Assembly: GCA_014529385.2 (NCBI GenBank)
Contig: CM043969.1
Coordinates: 9,711,001 to 9,775,000 of the forward strand
DNA: 64,000 bases
From: Adiantum capillus-veneris
Lineage: Eukaryota; Streptophyta; Polypodiopsida; Polypodiales; Pteridaceae
Direction: 5' to 3'
Numbering within the stretch: position 1 is the first letter of the stretch; the number at the start of each line of letters is the position of its first letter. The notes below the pieces were generated by a model. The model was not told the origin of the DNA. It made no database searches and was given only the letters and a program-made list of their open reading frames with translations. Positions 10,578-21,400 of this stretch are shown here, piece by piece. Both the position numbers and the translations under genes were made by a program.

Positions 10578-11478
10578 CTAATGCTCGAAGTCTCGTCGCA
10601 ATTGACGTGCAAGCTGCATATCTTTTGGCTGTATTGTCACTCGCTTTGCATGTATGGCGCATAGGTTGGTATCTTCCAACACCGAAATGATGTGGGCCTC
10701 CGCAGCTTCTTGAATAGCCTCTAGCGCTATTGCTTGCATTATATACTGATTTCCATATATAGCTTTGAAGCACCTCCTTCACAGTGCGAGAAAAGGGGGT
10801 GCGTCGAATCAAAATCTCCGTCGTCTTCTGGTATTGGTGGATTTCTGCAAATGCCCTTGCTATTTTTCGACGCCGCTGCGGTTGTCTTGGGGGCACTTGC
10901 ACATTTGCTGGCGGGCGGCGTTTAGGCTTCTTGAAAAACTTAGACATGTGTCTGTTTACATGCTTAGGGGCTGGTTCTGTAGCCTCTTCTGATTCTTCCT
11001 CTTCCCTTGGCTACCAATATTGTCGTGTGGGAAGAGCTCCCTGGCCTTGAGGCAATGTGTTCCCCCCAACGGCCACCCTGTGTGTGCGTGGTATTTTATC
11101 TCGCAGCCATGGTGGCTCACTCTCTGATTCAGTGTCTGTATGGACCACCTAAGTCCTGGATGGTCCTGCTTGTGATTGGCGGCGCGACGGCTGCTTCCTA
11201 TCGGATTCTGTTGTTTGTTGGCCCTCTTCTTCTCTCCAGCACTGGGCACGTTGCTTCATTCTCCTTCCAGGTGTTATATCTTGAGGAGGTGGAGATTCAA
11301 CAGTCCTCGATGACTCTTGTGCCCTACCACCATGCCCACTACCAGATGAGTTCGTGGAACGGCCAGGCGTTCGTGGCCGTTTTCTTGTGCCTTTAATCCA
11401 TGACGGCTTCTCACATCCTTGGAGGGTGTTTTTGTTGGCAGGCGGATGCTCTTTCATGGTTTGTTTGGTGCCCGCCAT
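10578..11478 (-). pseudogene. Histone H3-like gene with a very long N-terminal tail
   Basis: One minus-strand frame starts at 11478 with MAGTKQTMKE, close to the universal H3 start MARTKQTARK. A ~190-residue tail follows, mixing basic runs (GTRKRPRTPGRS) and acidic patches (TDTESESEPPW, EEEESEEA); the H3 tail is normally about 40 residues. The histone fold begins at about 10870: EIHQYQKTTEILIRRTPF and SRTVKEVLQ. It continues with a frame change near 10755 through [31 protein letters not shown] and [13 protein letters not shown], stop at 10578-10580. Loop 1 appears one or two residues longer than canonical H3, as in CENH3, while loop 2 is canonical. Two TAG codons interrupt the tail (11149-11151 and 11011-11013), probably former CAG codons, unless an unrecognised intron covers them. 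H3 identity is strong; CENH3 versus another variant is open. Confidence 0.8.
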
Positions 11479-11533
11479 TTCGTTGGTAAGAGCTCACCTG
11501 TTCTTAAGAAATGAGTGGTTTATGAGAGCATGC

Positions 11534-11565
11534 AATATTTATAAGGGCCCATTTAAAAAGGGCCC
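11534..11565 (-). promoter_or_regulatory. TATA box and two GGGCCC motifs upstream of the H3-like gene
   Basis: On the minus strand, TATAAATATTG lies about 55-65 bp before the start codon at 11478. It is preceded by GGGCCC, an A/T spacer and TGGGCCC. TGGGCC (site II) elements are known from plant histone and cell-cycle promoters. This supports transcription from its own promoter. Confidence 0.55.
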
Positions 11566-11619
11566 TGTTCACGCTAATTTATTTTTTTTTAAAGTATTAT
11601 TTTTTAAATAAACATGTCG

Positions 11620-14569
11620 CTAAGAGTTGGACCCCGCGTTCACGTTTAATGACTCGCGTAGTATCCACTTTGATCCTTGTCGCACTCTGCATCGCCGCCA
11701 TGCAGCATGCTTGGTGGGACCTTGCGACATTTGCCACTTGTTGCTATGCTCTTGACGACTCCATTTTTGCACTTCAATAGCAATCTTGGATTGTCGTGCA
11801 CGCTCCATTGTGAGCTTACGAGCAAATGTTGTGCGAAAAAACCAATTGAACATCTCCTCCAAATAATTGGATTGCACCATTCCACCACCATGTCGAGTAT
11901 TTTTGAAGTACACTCCCCTTGCTCGATAATGGGACTTCTCCATGCCTTGAGTACTAAAAATTTCAAGCAATCCATACTTGTGCATAAAAAATGCACCATG
12001 CGCAAACAAGATATGTTGTTCACATGAGTAAACGATCCACATTATTAAATAAAAACAATCCCTTGTAATGAATACACCATGTAAAATGACTTACCATGTA
12101 ATATGTGATGTTATTTTCACCCCAAGAAAGGGTGAAGACCTTGGTAAAATCCACCAAGGCTTCTTGAAATGATTGGCGTTGTTCTTCTGTTGTGCTGTTA
12201 AGGCCCATAAGCTTGACCATTTTATCAAAATGTGCCCAAACTTGCTTGCGCTTGTTTGCAAGCTCGCCATTTGAATCATTGTCGGTAGTAGCTTTTCATA
12301 ACTCCTTCCAAAGCTCCCAAAGGTTACCTGCCTGCTGGTTGGAGCTGTTTTGAGCATCATATTGACTTGGCTCTTGGGAAACTTTCTTCAAAAAGTGTCT
12401 AGCTTTTTGTCCACTCATTGACACTTGTTGAGCAATTTCATGGGCCTCCCCTGTGTTCTTTGCAGCAACGATAGACACATTTCCACCGTGATGATAGCCA
12501 ATGGAATTCAAGAGTACCTCCACTCTTTTGATCGATTCCTGGGACTTTTCCAACGGTTTCATTGTGAAAGCATAGTCAATGTGGAGCTTCAATAGCCTAT
12601 CAAAAATGCGCATGAATGCGTGTAATGTACAAAAATGTACATTTGATAGAGGAAATCGAAAGATTGGATTCCAAGCATGGTCCTTTTGATCACGGTCTGG
12701 GGCATTGAGCATGGGACATCTCAGAATAGACGCTTCCCATTCTCTACCTTCATCTCCGACATCACGACAATCTAACCCTTGTTCTCCATGCCCTTGCCGT
12801 GGAAGCATGGAACCGGCCTTTGCAGTGCTCTTATGTGATTTTTGTCCATTAGGTTTGTACCCTCGAGTGAAAAATGGACAAGGCATGAGAGAAGAAGCCC
12901 CTTGTTTGCAGCCAAGCAAACACTTTATGGTCTTCAAATCCCCACCTAAGTGCCACTCCACATCATAACTACCAAAACCCTCAATCTCCAACTTCTGACC
13001 TGCAATTTGGGAGTGTATTACTTCTGTGATCCATGGAGTTCTCTCAAAAATCCATGAAAGTACTCCATTGGTCTCTTTGGGCACCTCAATAGCACCCAAC
13101 CACCAAATGTCTTTCTCTGATTGCACGCTGAAAGATGGGGTGGGAGATGGCTCAACTGAATCCCTTCGCTTGGTTTGCAGAAGGGCCTCGTTCATTACAG
13201 TGACGCTTAGCCTCTCTAACCTTCAGCCTTTCACTATTTGACACACATCGAGTTTCAGCACAAAAGCAACTTTTGTGCCAAGCACTACAAAATAAATAGT
13301 GCTAATACCTTAAACTTTAGAGTCTATGATAAGAATAATACCAAAGAAAAAAGTAAAGTGTGTCACCTTCTTCAGGTAACTCGTAAAATCTAAGCATGGC
13401 TTCTTGAAGCCTTCTAAGATCCATGAAAATATTGTTCCACATTGTGTAAGGAAAGCCCTTCTCCGAAGGTCTTATGGATTTTTTCTTACCTTTTCCCCTT
13501 GTCTTTGTTGCGCACGAAGCATAAAGGGAAGTTGGCATTGTGTCCTCAATGTGTAGGTATGTCCCAATGCGAACACATTTTCGTTTGTGGCCTTCTTTGC
13601 GAGCTTGACCTTGTGAGGAACGGGAAATAGGTTTTCCACAATGCCATGTTCTTTGAGGGCATCCTTTAGGAGTTGGAAAATAGCCTGGTAGGATTTGGTG
13701 CTGATTCCAGCCTCATCACAAGCTTGTTGAACGTCATCATCACTAACCACATTTCTTAATTTACGCATAAGTTCCTTGGTGACTGCATCCTTAATGTGCT
13801 TACCTCCAGGTGATTGTAAGATAGAAATCACGTCCTGGGTATTGAGACAACTAGTGAGAAGGTTGATTCGATCATCTTGGCTTGTTCCACCGCATGCCTC
13901 CTGGATGAAGTTTCTAGCAACAAATAAACATAAATGTTAGAAAATAGTGTGAAGTAAGAATGCATCATGCAAGTAAAGACCAAATCACCTTGTGGTTGTA
14001 ACTCGTCGTTTGCGTGCTCCTCCCGAATGTGCAAGAGTTTCAATGGATGAATACGTGCGTTTGCGTTCCCTTGCACCAAGGGGTGTTTCTTTCAAGTATG
14101 TGATGGTGTTGGTAAGCTTCTAGATGTGGGACTCCTTTTCTTGCATTTGTTGTTCAAGAGTTTTAACTACCCTCTCCGAAGAGGCAACATTCTCTTGTAA
14201 TTCCATCGTATTGAGGTGAAGAGCTTGACATTCGTGCATCCACATATGCAAAGAAGCACCTTCACCCATACACAACCGCTTGCAATAGCCTAACAAGCCT
14301 GTTTCTCCCCTCCCAAAAAATTGAAGAAATGTCAAAAGGCTATTAAACGGTGGATGGAAGCGGCTTATAGGATTGTAAGGGTACAAATGGCCATCCACCC
14401 AAATGTCAACATTGGTCTCACAAGCGGTGCGACGTTCCTGTGATGACCTTTGATCACCTTCACTAATGGTCTTCGGTGCAAATGCCGTGGGTAAGCGAAT
14501 ATGTATGCTTTTGGTGTGCAGAGTACGTGGTGGTGGAAGCAAACCATTTGTGATGTCCGTGAGCACCAT
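11620..14569 (-). CDS. Gene D of the 9.5-kb unit, large transposase-like protein, spliced and slightly decayed
   Basis: Exon 1 (14569-13989) starts MVLTDITNGLLPPP and has FLQFFGRGETGLLGYCKRLC and a helical end (ERVVKTLEQQMQEKE). A GT donor at 13988 and AG at 13915-13914 join it in phase to exon 2 (13913-13367): KHIKDAVTKELMRKLRN, DEAGISTKSYQAIFQLL, TMWNNIFMDLRRLQEAM. Exon 3 (about 13210-12095) has GGDLKTIKCLLGC, a PC..F motif, LSNVHFCTLHAFMRIFDRLL and SMSGQKARHFLKKV, ending at a GTAAGT donor. The last exon (to 11620) has CEQHILFAHGAFFMHKYG, STQGMEKSHYRARGVYFK and NTRHGGG. Stops near 14123 and 12298 and a frame change near 13540 suggest early decay. The 'GGDLK ... PC ... H.CTLHA ... QGMEKSH ... 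HGG' order resembles large eukaryotic transposases with an RNase H-like core. I cannot name the superfamily. Confidence 0.5.
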
Positions 14570-14599
14570 GGAAGTTGTTGCGTGAGGAAATGATAGAGG

Positions 14600-14745
14600 G
14601 GGAAGGGTAGAGAGGTTGAAGAAGATGGGAGGAGAGAAGGAGGGAGGAGGGGGAGGGAGAGATTGGGGAGGAGGAGGAAGGTAGGGGCAGGGAGGGTGAG
14701 GAGAGGGAGAGAGAGAGAGAGGAGGGAGGAGGAGGAGAGAACAAA
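14600..14745 (-). promoter_or_regulatory. Polypyrimidine leader of gene D
   Basis: Almost uninterrupted purines on the plus strand, hence C/T on the coding strand, directly before the gene D start. It mirrors the CT-rich leader of gene A at the other end of the unit. Confidence 0.5.
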
Positions 14746-14749
14746 ATGT

Positions 14750-15132
14750 TTATTACTTTTTGGGGGAAAAGAGTTTTGAAAAAATGGACTTTCTAAGCTT
14801 GTGGGTTAAAAAATGGGTCAAAAAATGATTTTTGGATATGTATATATGTTGGGAGGGAGTTTTAAGTAAAAAACAAGTAAAAATGATTTTTTTTTTAAAA
14901 AAAGTCAAATTTTGTCTCTTTGTGACCCACGTTTTTGTTGATGTGGACACACCCCTATGCTTCCTTCACTTTAAAAAAAAGCTAGAGAGAGAAAGTAACC
15001 CTTTAGGTCCACATCCTACATTTGTCTAAAAAAAAGGCTAGAAAAGCCTACTCAAAAATACCTTCTTCAATGCCCTTGGCCCCCTAAAGCCCACACAACA
15101 TATCCTTAATTCCTAAAAATTAGGATTCCTTA
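14750..15132. other. Right subterminal region of the 9.5-kb unit
   Basis: A/T-rich sequence with homopolymer A and T runs and GGGTTA and GCTTTAGGGGGCC words (minus strand) that echo the left subterminal region. No gene is seen. Confidence 0.4.
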
Positions 15133-15161
15133 CAAGGCCCATGCAAGGTTCATATTTCTCC
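15133..15161 (-). repeat. Right terminal inverted repeat of the 9.5-kb unit
   Basis: The reverse complement starts GGAGAAATATGAACC and continues to GGGCC, matching the left end at 5627. TA follows at 15162-15163. Confidence 0.55.
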
Positions 15162-15224
15162 TAATGGCATATCTCCACTCTTAGGTAGACAAATGTATCC
15201 CTCATATTTTTATGTAGTAAGAAT

Positions 15225-15465
15225 GATGATGTGACTTAATCCAATCCCTGATGAAATGTGTGGAACTCACAACACAAACATCATCGAACTAACACAAACA
15301 TCATCGGACAACTTATTAATCTCACATATAGGCTAAATATTGTATGTATCTACATCCAAGACAACACCAAGTCATCTAGTGATGAACAATGACGTGTCTT
15401 TGGAGTTCAAAGCACAAGATTAAACAATGCGTCACACAGAGATGAAGAGGGCATAAACTATGCAT
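15225..15465 (+). repeat. Flanking repeat B (related to repeat A at 5.4-5.6 kb)
   Basis: Same orientation as repeat A, with shared words ATCCCTGATGAA, CACAACACA, CAAGACAACACC, AGTCATC and GATGAAGAGGGCATA. A short internal duplication (AACACAAACATCATCG twice) is specific to this copy. About 60 bp separate it from the right end of the TIR unit. Confidence 0.65.
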
Positions 15466-16830
15466 CTCTCCCCTCTCTGTTTGACAAGCAGACTCTTGCG
15501 TTTCTATGTGATACAAACAATGATTTGAGCTGATCTAAAATTGAGAAATCTATAGGTCGCTCTGAAGTGAGAGGTGTAGCATCATGCCTACCGCACTCCA
15601 CAAGTCGACCACTAAATTCTAACTCAGCCCTATGGTGAGAGATAGACTACTCCACCACACGAGTGAGAAATTAAGTATGTCCTAAAACCCTTCTCTGCAG
15701 TGAGCCAAGTGGCTGCACAGCATGAGAAAAGTAACTAGTTTCTTCTCACTTCTGGAGCGATCCGGATGGCTACACACCACGAAGTGGCGTAAGACCTGTA
15801 GTGAGAGAAAAACAATTGCACCACACAAGTCTAGCACAACACACAAAAACAAGCTAGAACAAATGGAAACAACTTTAAAATAGTACCTCAATAAACTCCA
15901 ACTATCTATTGCACTCTGAATTGCAGTCCTTGGTTCCAATCGAAATCGTTGAAAGGAAAAGATACGGCTATTTGGTGATTATTTGGGATTTTGGCGTATA
16001 ATGACGTTTTATACGTATATTTTTTTGGTACGGGCATATAAATGCAACGCAGCTTTTTAGAGGATATTCTGATTGCAATAATCCAGTTTGACAATGTTAA
16101 GTTTTCTCTATGAGTAGATAACTCCACATATCAGTACTAAATTTAGTATTTATCAAGTGGATTAGTCTCCTTGATGTAGGCTTAGATTAGGTAAAAATGA
16201 TATCCTTAAGAAGAGTTGTTTCATTGATGTTTTCAATGACAAAAACTCTCCTTCAAGAGGGGAGTGATATCAGCACAAGGGTAGGACCAAGGGGGGGACA
16301 TGGCTCCTGGAAACCCTGGCTACGCATGTAACTAAAGGAGACTCTAAAGTTAGGGCAAGGGGTCAACTATAAGAAAGGTGATTGGGTGGAGAAGAGCATG
16401 CATAATCCCCTCACCCTTTCATCTTTATTAAACAACTATTTTTTCCTGCTCAAAAACCTAACTCCAAGTTTTGGGGAATCTTCCATCAAGCCTCTGGATA
16501 GAGAAACACTAAAAACATCAACTTTCCCAACATCAACATGTGGTATCTTACCCCTTTTAGCATTTGCACTCACATTTCCTCCTTGCATCATCTCAAAAAA
16601 AGGCCTTTTTCTGACTTACTAAACTCTACTTTAGAGCTCCTAAATTTGGATTCTCTTTTTTTTTTTGGTTTATTGTGCACCTTCTTATGTCACCATCACC
16701 CTTGACTTTTCCTTTTTGCGATCTTGCTCTCAGCCACCTCTCACGATCGTGCTCTCAATGACCTCCAAAGATTTGCATCTGTTATCTGCAGCATCCCCAT
16801 CCACCTCGGTGACATTGGATATTGCAGAGA
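15466..16830. other. No gene recognised
   Basis: Intergenic-looking sequence. The stretch 16140-16330, with a purine-rich AGAGGGGAGTG, has the look of an LTR/PPT remnant, but no partner was found. Short open frames here have no recognisable content. Confidence 0.4.
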
Positions 16831-16833
16831 CAT

Positions 16834-16835
<2 letters not shown>

Positions 16836-16924
<89 letters not shown>
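16836..16924. repeat. (CT)n microsatellite, about 89 bp
   Basis: A perfect CT array. Confidence 0.97.
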
Positions 16925-16927
<3 letters not shown>

Positions 16928-17135
16928 CAGCTAGCTCTCCTCTGCCTGTGTGTTTCACGTCTATGCGCACCTTTGTCATGAGGTTAGGGCACATGGGGAG
17001 AGTAGTCATGAAAGTAGGGGAGTAATGTAGTGTGCTAGTCTCAACCCACCCATGCTATCTTATAGCCTCCCCCTAGCGTACACACTGGCCGACCGTGCCG
17101 GTGGCCTTGCCAGTAGGACCTGTGTCCTTACATTA

Positions 17136-17155
17136 CCCCCCCCCCCCCCCCCCCC
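17136..17155. repeat. (C)20 homopolymer
   Basis: Twenty consecutive C residues, a G-quadruplex-prone strand. The exact length is often uncertain in assemblies. Confidence 0.9.
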
Positions 17156-17159
17156 TTGG

Positions 17160-17754
17160 AGAATCGTTTTCCATAAATGGCCAAAGCTCATAAAGAGAAC
17201 TTGAATAATCAAATAAACATAAAATATAATATCCTTTTGCATAAACCTTAGCCTTTTCCACTTGTCAGCACTGCACCAAATAATAAAATATCAGTTCCAT
17301 TACATACCTCTCCGTTAGAAAGCAATTGTCCTTAGTTGCAAAGTATGAAGCTTCCAACGCTACTTGTCAAAAATAGTGATTAGTCTTTTGTGTCAAAACA
17401 ACATAGTAAAAGAAAAATTCATTACTAAACAACATTGCTTATGCCTTTTGTCATCCACATACTACCTATTTTAGTGTCCCATACCACTAGAATAAGCACT
17501 ATATGTCATACCCTGATAAATCAGGATATCATTGGTCACACTCATCATGCAATAAATCAATTTTGATCAATCTGAAGTTCAATTCCACACGCCACACAAA
17601 ATCATCATATACCAATTCCAAATCCAAATCCAAATAGCTACCAGCATATACCCATTTCAAATTCAAATCCAAATATCCTTCATTTTGTATACTCGGGTAA
17701 CAAAGTCATACTAAGGACAGTGGTGGTCAACCACTGTAGCATGATCCTATGATA
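17160..17754. other. No gene recognised
   Basis: A/T-rich sequence. A short direct repetition of CAAATCCAAAT words occurs at 17605-17675. Nothing else is supported. Confidence 0.4.
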
Positions 17755-18015
17755 GGTGTTGCTTAAATCGACGAATCTAGACGTGCTGCCTAAATTGGCA
17801 AATATGCACCAATGCTGCCTAAATCGGTGAATCTACATTTGGTATTGTTTAAAAATTATGAATCTGTAGTTTGTTGTTGTGCTGCCCAAATCGATGAATC
17901 TGCACACATTCGCCCAAATTAGCGGATCTGCACGGACAATTGGTGCTGCCTAAATTGGAGAATCTACACCAAGATGAGCATTGACACACTGCCTAAATTG
18001 GCAAATATGTGTGCA
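17755..18015 (+). repeat. Degenerate ~25-bp interspersed tandem repeat
   Basis: About seven diverged copies of a unit like GCTGCCTAAATTGGCAAAT followed by ATGCAC or CTGCAC (near 17760, 17788, 17813, 17880, 17907, 17945 and 17990), with variable spacers. Confidence 0.7.
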
Positions 18016-18487
18016 TGTGACCAATGGACCAGACAAGACATAAAACATATTTACTATCTGTTTGACATCACTATGGAGTATAGCAAATCAATTACAAACT
18101 ATTTGTTCATTAATGCAAAGTATCGTAGCTCGTACATAGTTTAATGTCAAATGTTCTCAATAAAAAAAACCCCATTTAGCTTAAAGCTCAAGCCCTAATG
18201 TGAGAGGTGATTGGATTCGTAGCTCAAAAGATAACATGAAAAAGAAAAGAAAAGCAGGGAGGTATTGTATGTACGTACCTAAATGAGGGACTAGATGTGA
18301 AAAAATATATATACCAGTGTGTGCATGTGGAGAGAGATACAAGTAGCAGAGAGCTATAACTATCAAACTTACATAAAAGTATACTTAAGAGATCCAAAAT
18401 GGGTTGATTTTGTGTTAAAAACTGACCATGAAATAAAACAAGGTGCCATTCCATTTAAGGTATGACAATTATACAGTGACATAACAT

Positions 18488-21400
18488 CTAGAGTGGTAAA
18501 ACTGTATATAAGAAAATCTCAAAACTATTACACCTGGGGGCATCATCAGTTGGAGTGTCTTCTTCATCCTCAACTTCATCCAAAAATGGCATCAGAATGT
18601 GATAATCCCAAGGCTGCACATGAGATTTGTTAGTGAAGCAATTCCAACTGTGGTTCATACATGCATCACAAAAGCATTCCAATGGTCTTGTGGCAATGGC
18701 AGTTGCATCCTGCCGGTTGCGATCGCAAAAAGAATGCAAGGTGCGAGACTTCTCAATCGTGGCACAATTCCATTTAACCTCCCTGTTTACATCACCTACT
18801 TTGATCTCCCAAAACACATGGGCACATTCCCTTTCTTTTAGAGGATATGATGTTGCTGGTCACTTTGATAGGTTGGCTTGGCAATAGGCAACCACATCTA
18901 CAACACACTTAATAGTGGCCCCATTAGACTTCAGTTGTTCATGTGTGAATGTTCTTGTAACAACTGCGCCTACACCATCATGCTCTCCCTTGCCATGTCT
19001 TGATCCAAAGAAGAACCAGCTCATCTCCATTCCTGTCAGCCCAGCATACCTTGCAACAAAATAGAAAGGCCTAACAGCCTTAAATTTTGAGGTAGCACCA
19101 TCTGACCAGACCCAATGACGTTTTGGAGTGACACCTTCTCAATGCAGCATAAAACAATGTTGGACAAACAATGTGTCATGCACTTTGTCATCTAATATGA
19201 AGAAGTGGATTGTCTTGAATAATTCCCCTTCCCTGTGGTAGTATGTTATGTGCACACAAGTGGTTACTTGACTTGAGTGTCAATGCATGGATTGAATCTC
19301 ATTTTGCTCCTTGAATGCATAGTTTTCTGCAAAGTCTACAACCGGCACAACCACATCGTCAGGACATCTAAGAATACAATCCTTGAACTGTTGTGCTTGC
19401 CATTGAGCGATATAATTATGTTTGATAAAAGCCTTCAGCTTGGTCTGTAAGAGTTGAAGAAACTCCTAGCACTGCATTTCTTTAGTCAAAAGATCTTTTC
19501 TCTTTTTTTTGTCTCCATGCTTTCTTGTTGCCTCCACATATGCAAATGATTTTACCAAGATATTATTACCTAGGCTTTGTGTCTCTAAGCAGCATGTTTC
19601 TAGCTTTTTCACACCACATTTCTTACATTCGCCCATCAAACACTCACTGTTGTAGTAACCAACATCTATCTTCTTCGGGCATAGAACTGAGTCCCACAGA
19701 TGTGTGACACCTTTGAAAGTTTTACATAAAGCCATGTAACCCATGCTAGTTTCATCACCTCTGACGCAAACACTGCATGTACATCTGCATTGGGCTCCAT
19801 GCAGTCCGAATGATTGAGACCGCATATGGTTAAATATGTCCTTTAAAAAGGACATCTGCACATGATATTTGCAGTAGCATGTGTATCTATCTTTCAACCA
19901 CCGTACAAAAATGGTTTCATCATCTCAAACATTTCATACCTATTTTGCAATCTGGATGATTTTCTTTGAATATGTAGAAGAGATCAATCTACAATTATGA
20001 GAGTTAGAAGTCGATTATTACGTTAGTTATGCTAATTAGTATACAGGCCATGCACGAAAGAAAATTGTATGTAACCATCACTTACAATATGCTAACTAGT
20101 ACTTATAGTATGCTTCCATGCATGTGCAGTATGCAAGCTAATACATTCAGTAGCTAATTGGTACATTCAATATGCTAAGTAGCACATTCGGTAAGCTAAT
20201 TGTTACATTCATTGTGCTAATTAGCACATTCAGTATGCTAACTAGCACAAACAATGCTAACTAGCACAAACAATATGCTAACACGCACATTCATGATGCT
20301 AACTAGCACATTTAGTATGCTAAGTAGCACTTAAAGTATGATAATCAGCACTCACAATATGCTAATAAGCACATACAGAGTGCTAACTAGCACTAATCAT
20401 ATGCTAACTAGAACTTACAGTATGCTAAGATTCACGTACATTATGCTAACTAGCACTTAAAATATGCTAACTATCACTGATAGTATGCTAACTAACACAT
20501 TCAATAGGGTAATTGATACATTCAGTATGCTTAGTAGCACATTTAGTTATCTAATTGGTACATTCAGTGTGCTAATTAGCACAAAAAATGCTAACTACAA
20601 CAAATTATGCTAACAAGCACATTCATTATGCTAACTACCACATTCAGTATACTAAGTAGCACTTACAGTATGCTCACCAGCACTTAAAGTATGATAATTA
20701 GCACTCATAGTATGCTAGTAAGCACATACAAAGTGCTAACTAGCATTACAGTATGCTAAGATGCACTTACATTATGCTAACTAGCACCTTGAGTACAAAG
20801 GGGACTTAAACTTAGAATATGCTAGCTAGCACTCACAGTATGGTAAGATGCACTTACATTATGCTAACTAGCACCTTGAGTACAAAGGGGACTTAAACTT
20901 AGAATATGCTAACTAGCAGTTACACTATGCTAGTAAGCACATACATATTGCTAACTAGCATTACAATATGCTAAGATGCACTTACATTATGCTAACTAGC
21001 ACCTTGAGTACAAAGGGGACTTAAACTTAAAATATGCTAACTAGCACTTACAGTATGCTAATCAGCACGTACCATATGCTAACTAGCACTTACAATATGC
21101 TAATCAGCACGTACCATAGCACTTATAGTATGCTAATCAGCACGTACCATATGCTAACTAGCACTGACCGTATGCTAACTAGCATTTACAGTGTGCCTCC
21201 AAGTATGGCTTGTATGCTAATTAGCATTACTAATATGATAAATAACACACTCTATAAGGTGATCAACATATTGAAGATTTGAATTGGCATATACAGTATA
21301 GCATGTTCTAGCTAGAATAAACCATAAACAACCACAATGTAAATAACAACCAGTATGCTAACTGTAAAGTTTCACATGCTTTTTAGTGTACTCAAATAAT

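Larger units (their letters stand above)
5627..15161. mobile_element. Candidate 9.5-kb TIR DNA transposon carrying four genes including a histone H3-like gene
   Basis: The left end reads GGAAAAATATGAACC and the reverse complement of the right end reads GGAGAAATATGAACC. The match loosely extends to the next GGGCC and outward as ATTA/TAAT. TA flanks both ends, which would fit a TA target duplication, but a longer duplication is not seen. Genes A and B are on the plus strand, the H3-like gene and D on the minus strand; all run inward, starting about 0.6-0.8 kb from the ends behind pyrimidine-rich leaders. The two sets converge on a compound palindrome. No polymerase, capsid, LTR or tyrosine-recombinase motif was noticed. 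The superfamily is unknown to me. The short ends and minimal duplication are the weak points of the call. Confidence 0.55.

Noticed and set aside
5627-15161. The 9.5-kb unit as a Polinton or other virus-like element
   Set aside because: No DNA polymerase B, integrase, packaging ATPase or capsid motif was noticed, and the inverted ends are short.
5400-15465. Repeats A and B as LTRs of one large retroelement
   Set aside because: They are strongly diverged, lack TG...CA ends and a primer site, and enclose genes on both strands with inverted ends; a DNA transposon fits better.
17136-17155. (C)20 run as a regulatory G-quadruplex
   Set aside because: A homopolymer could form one, but nothing around it suggests a gene or promoter, and its length may be an assembly estimate.
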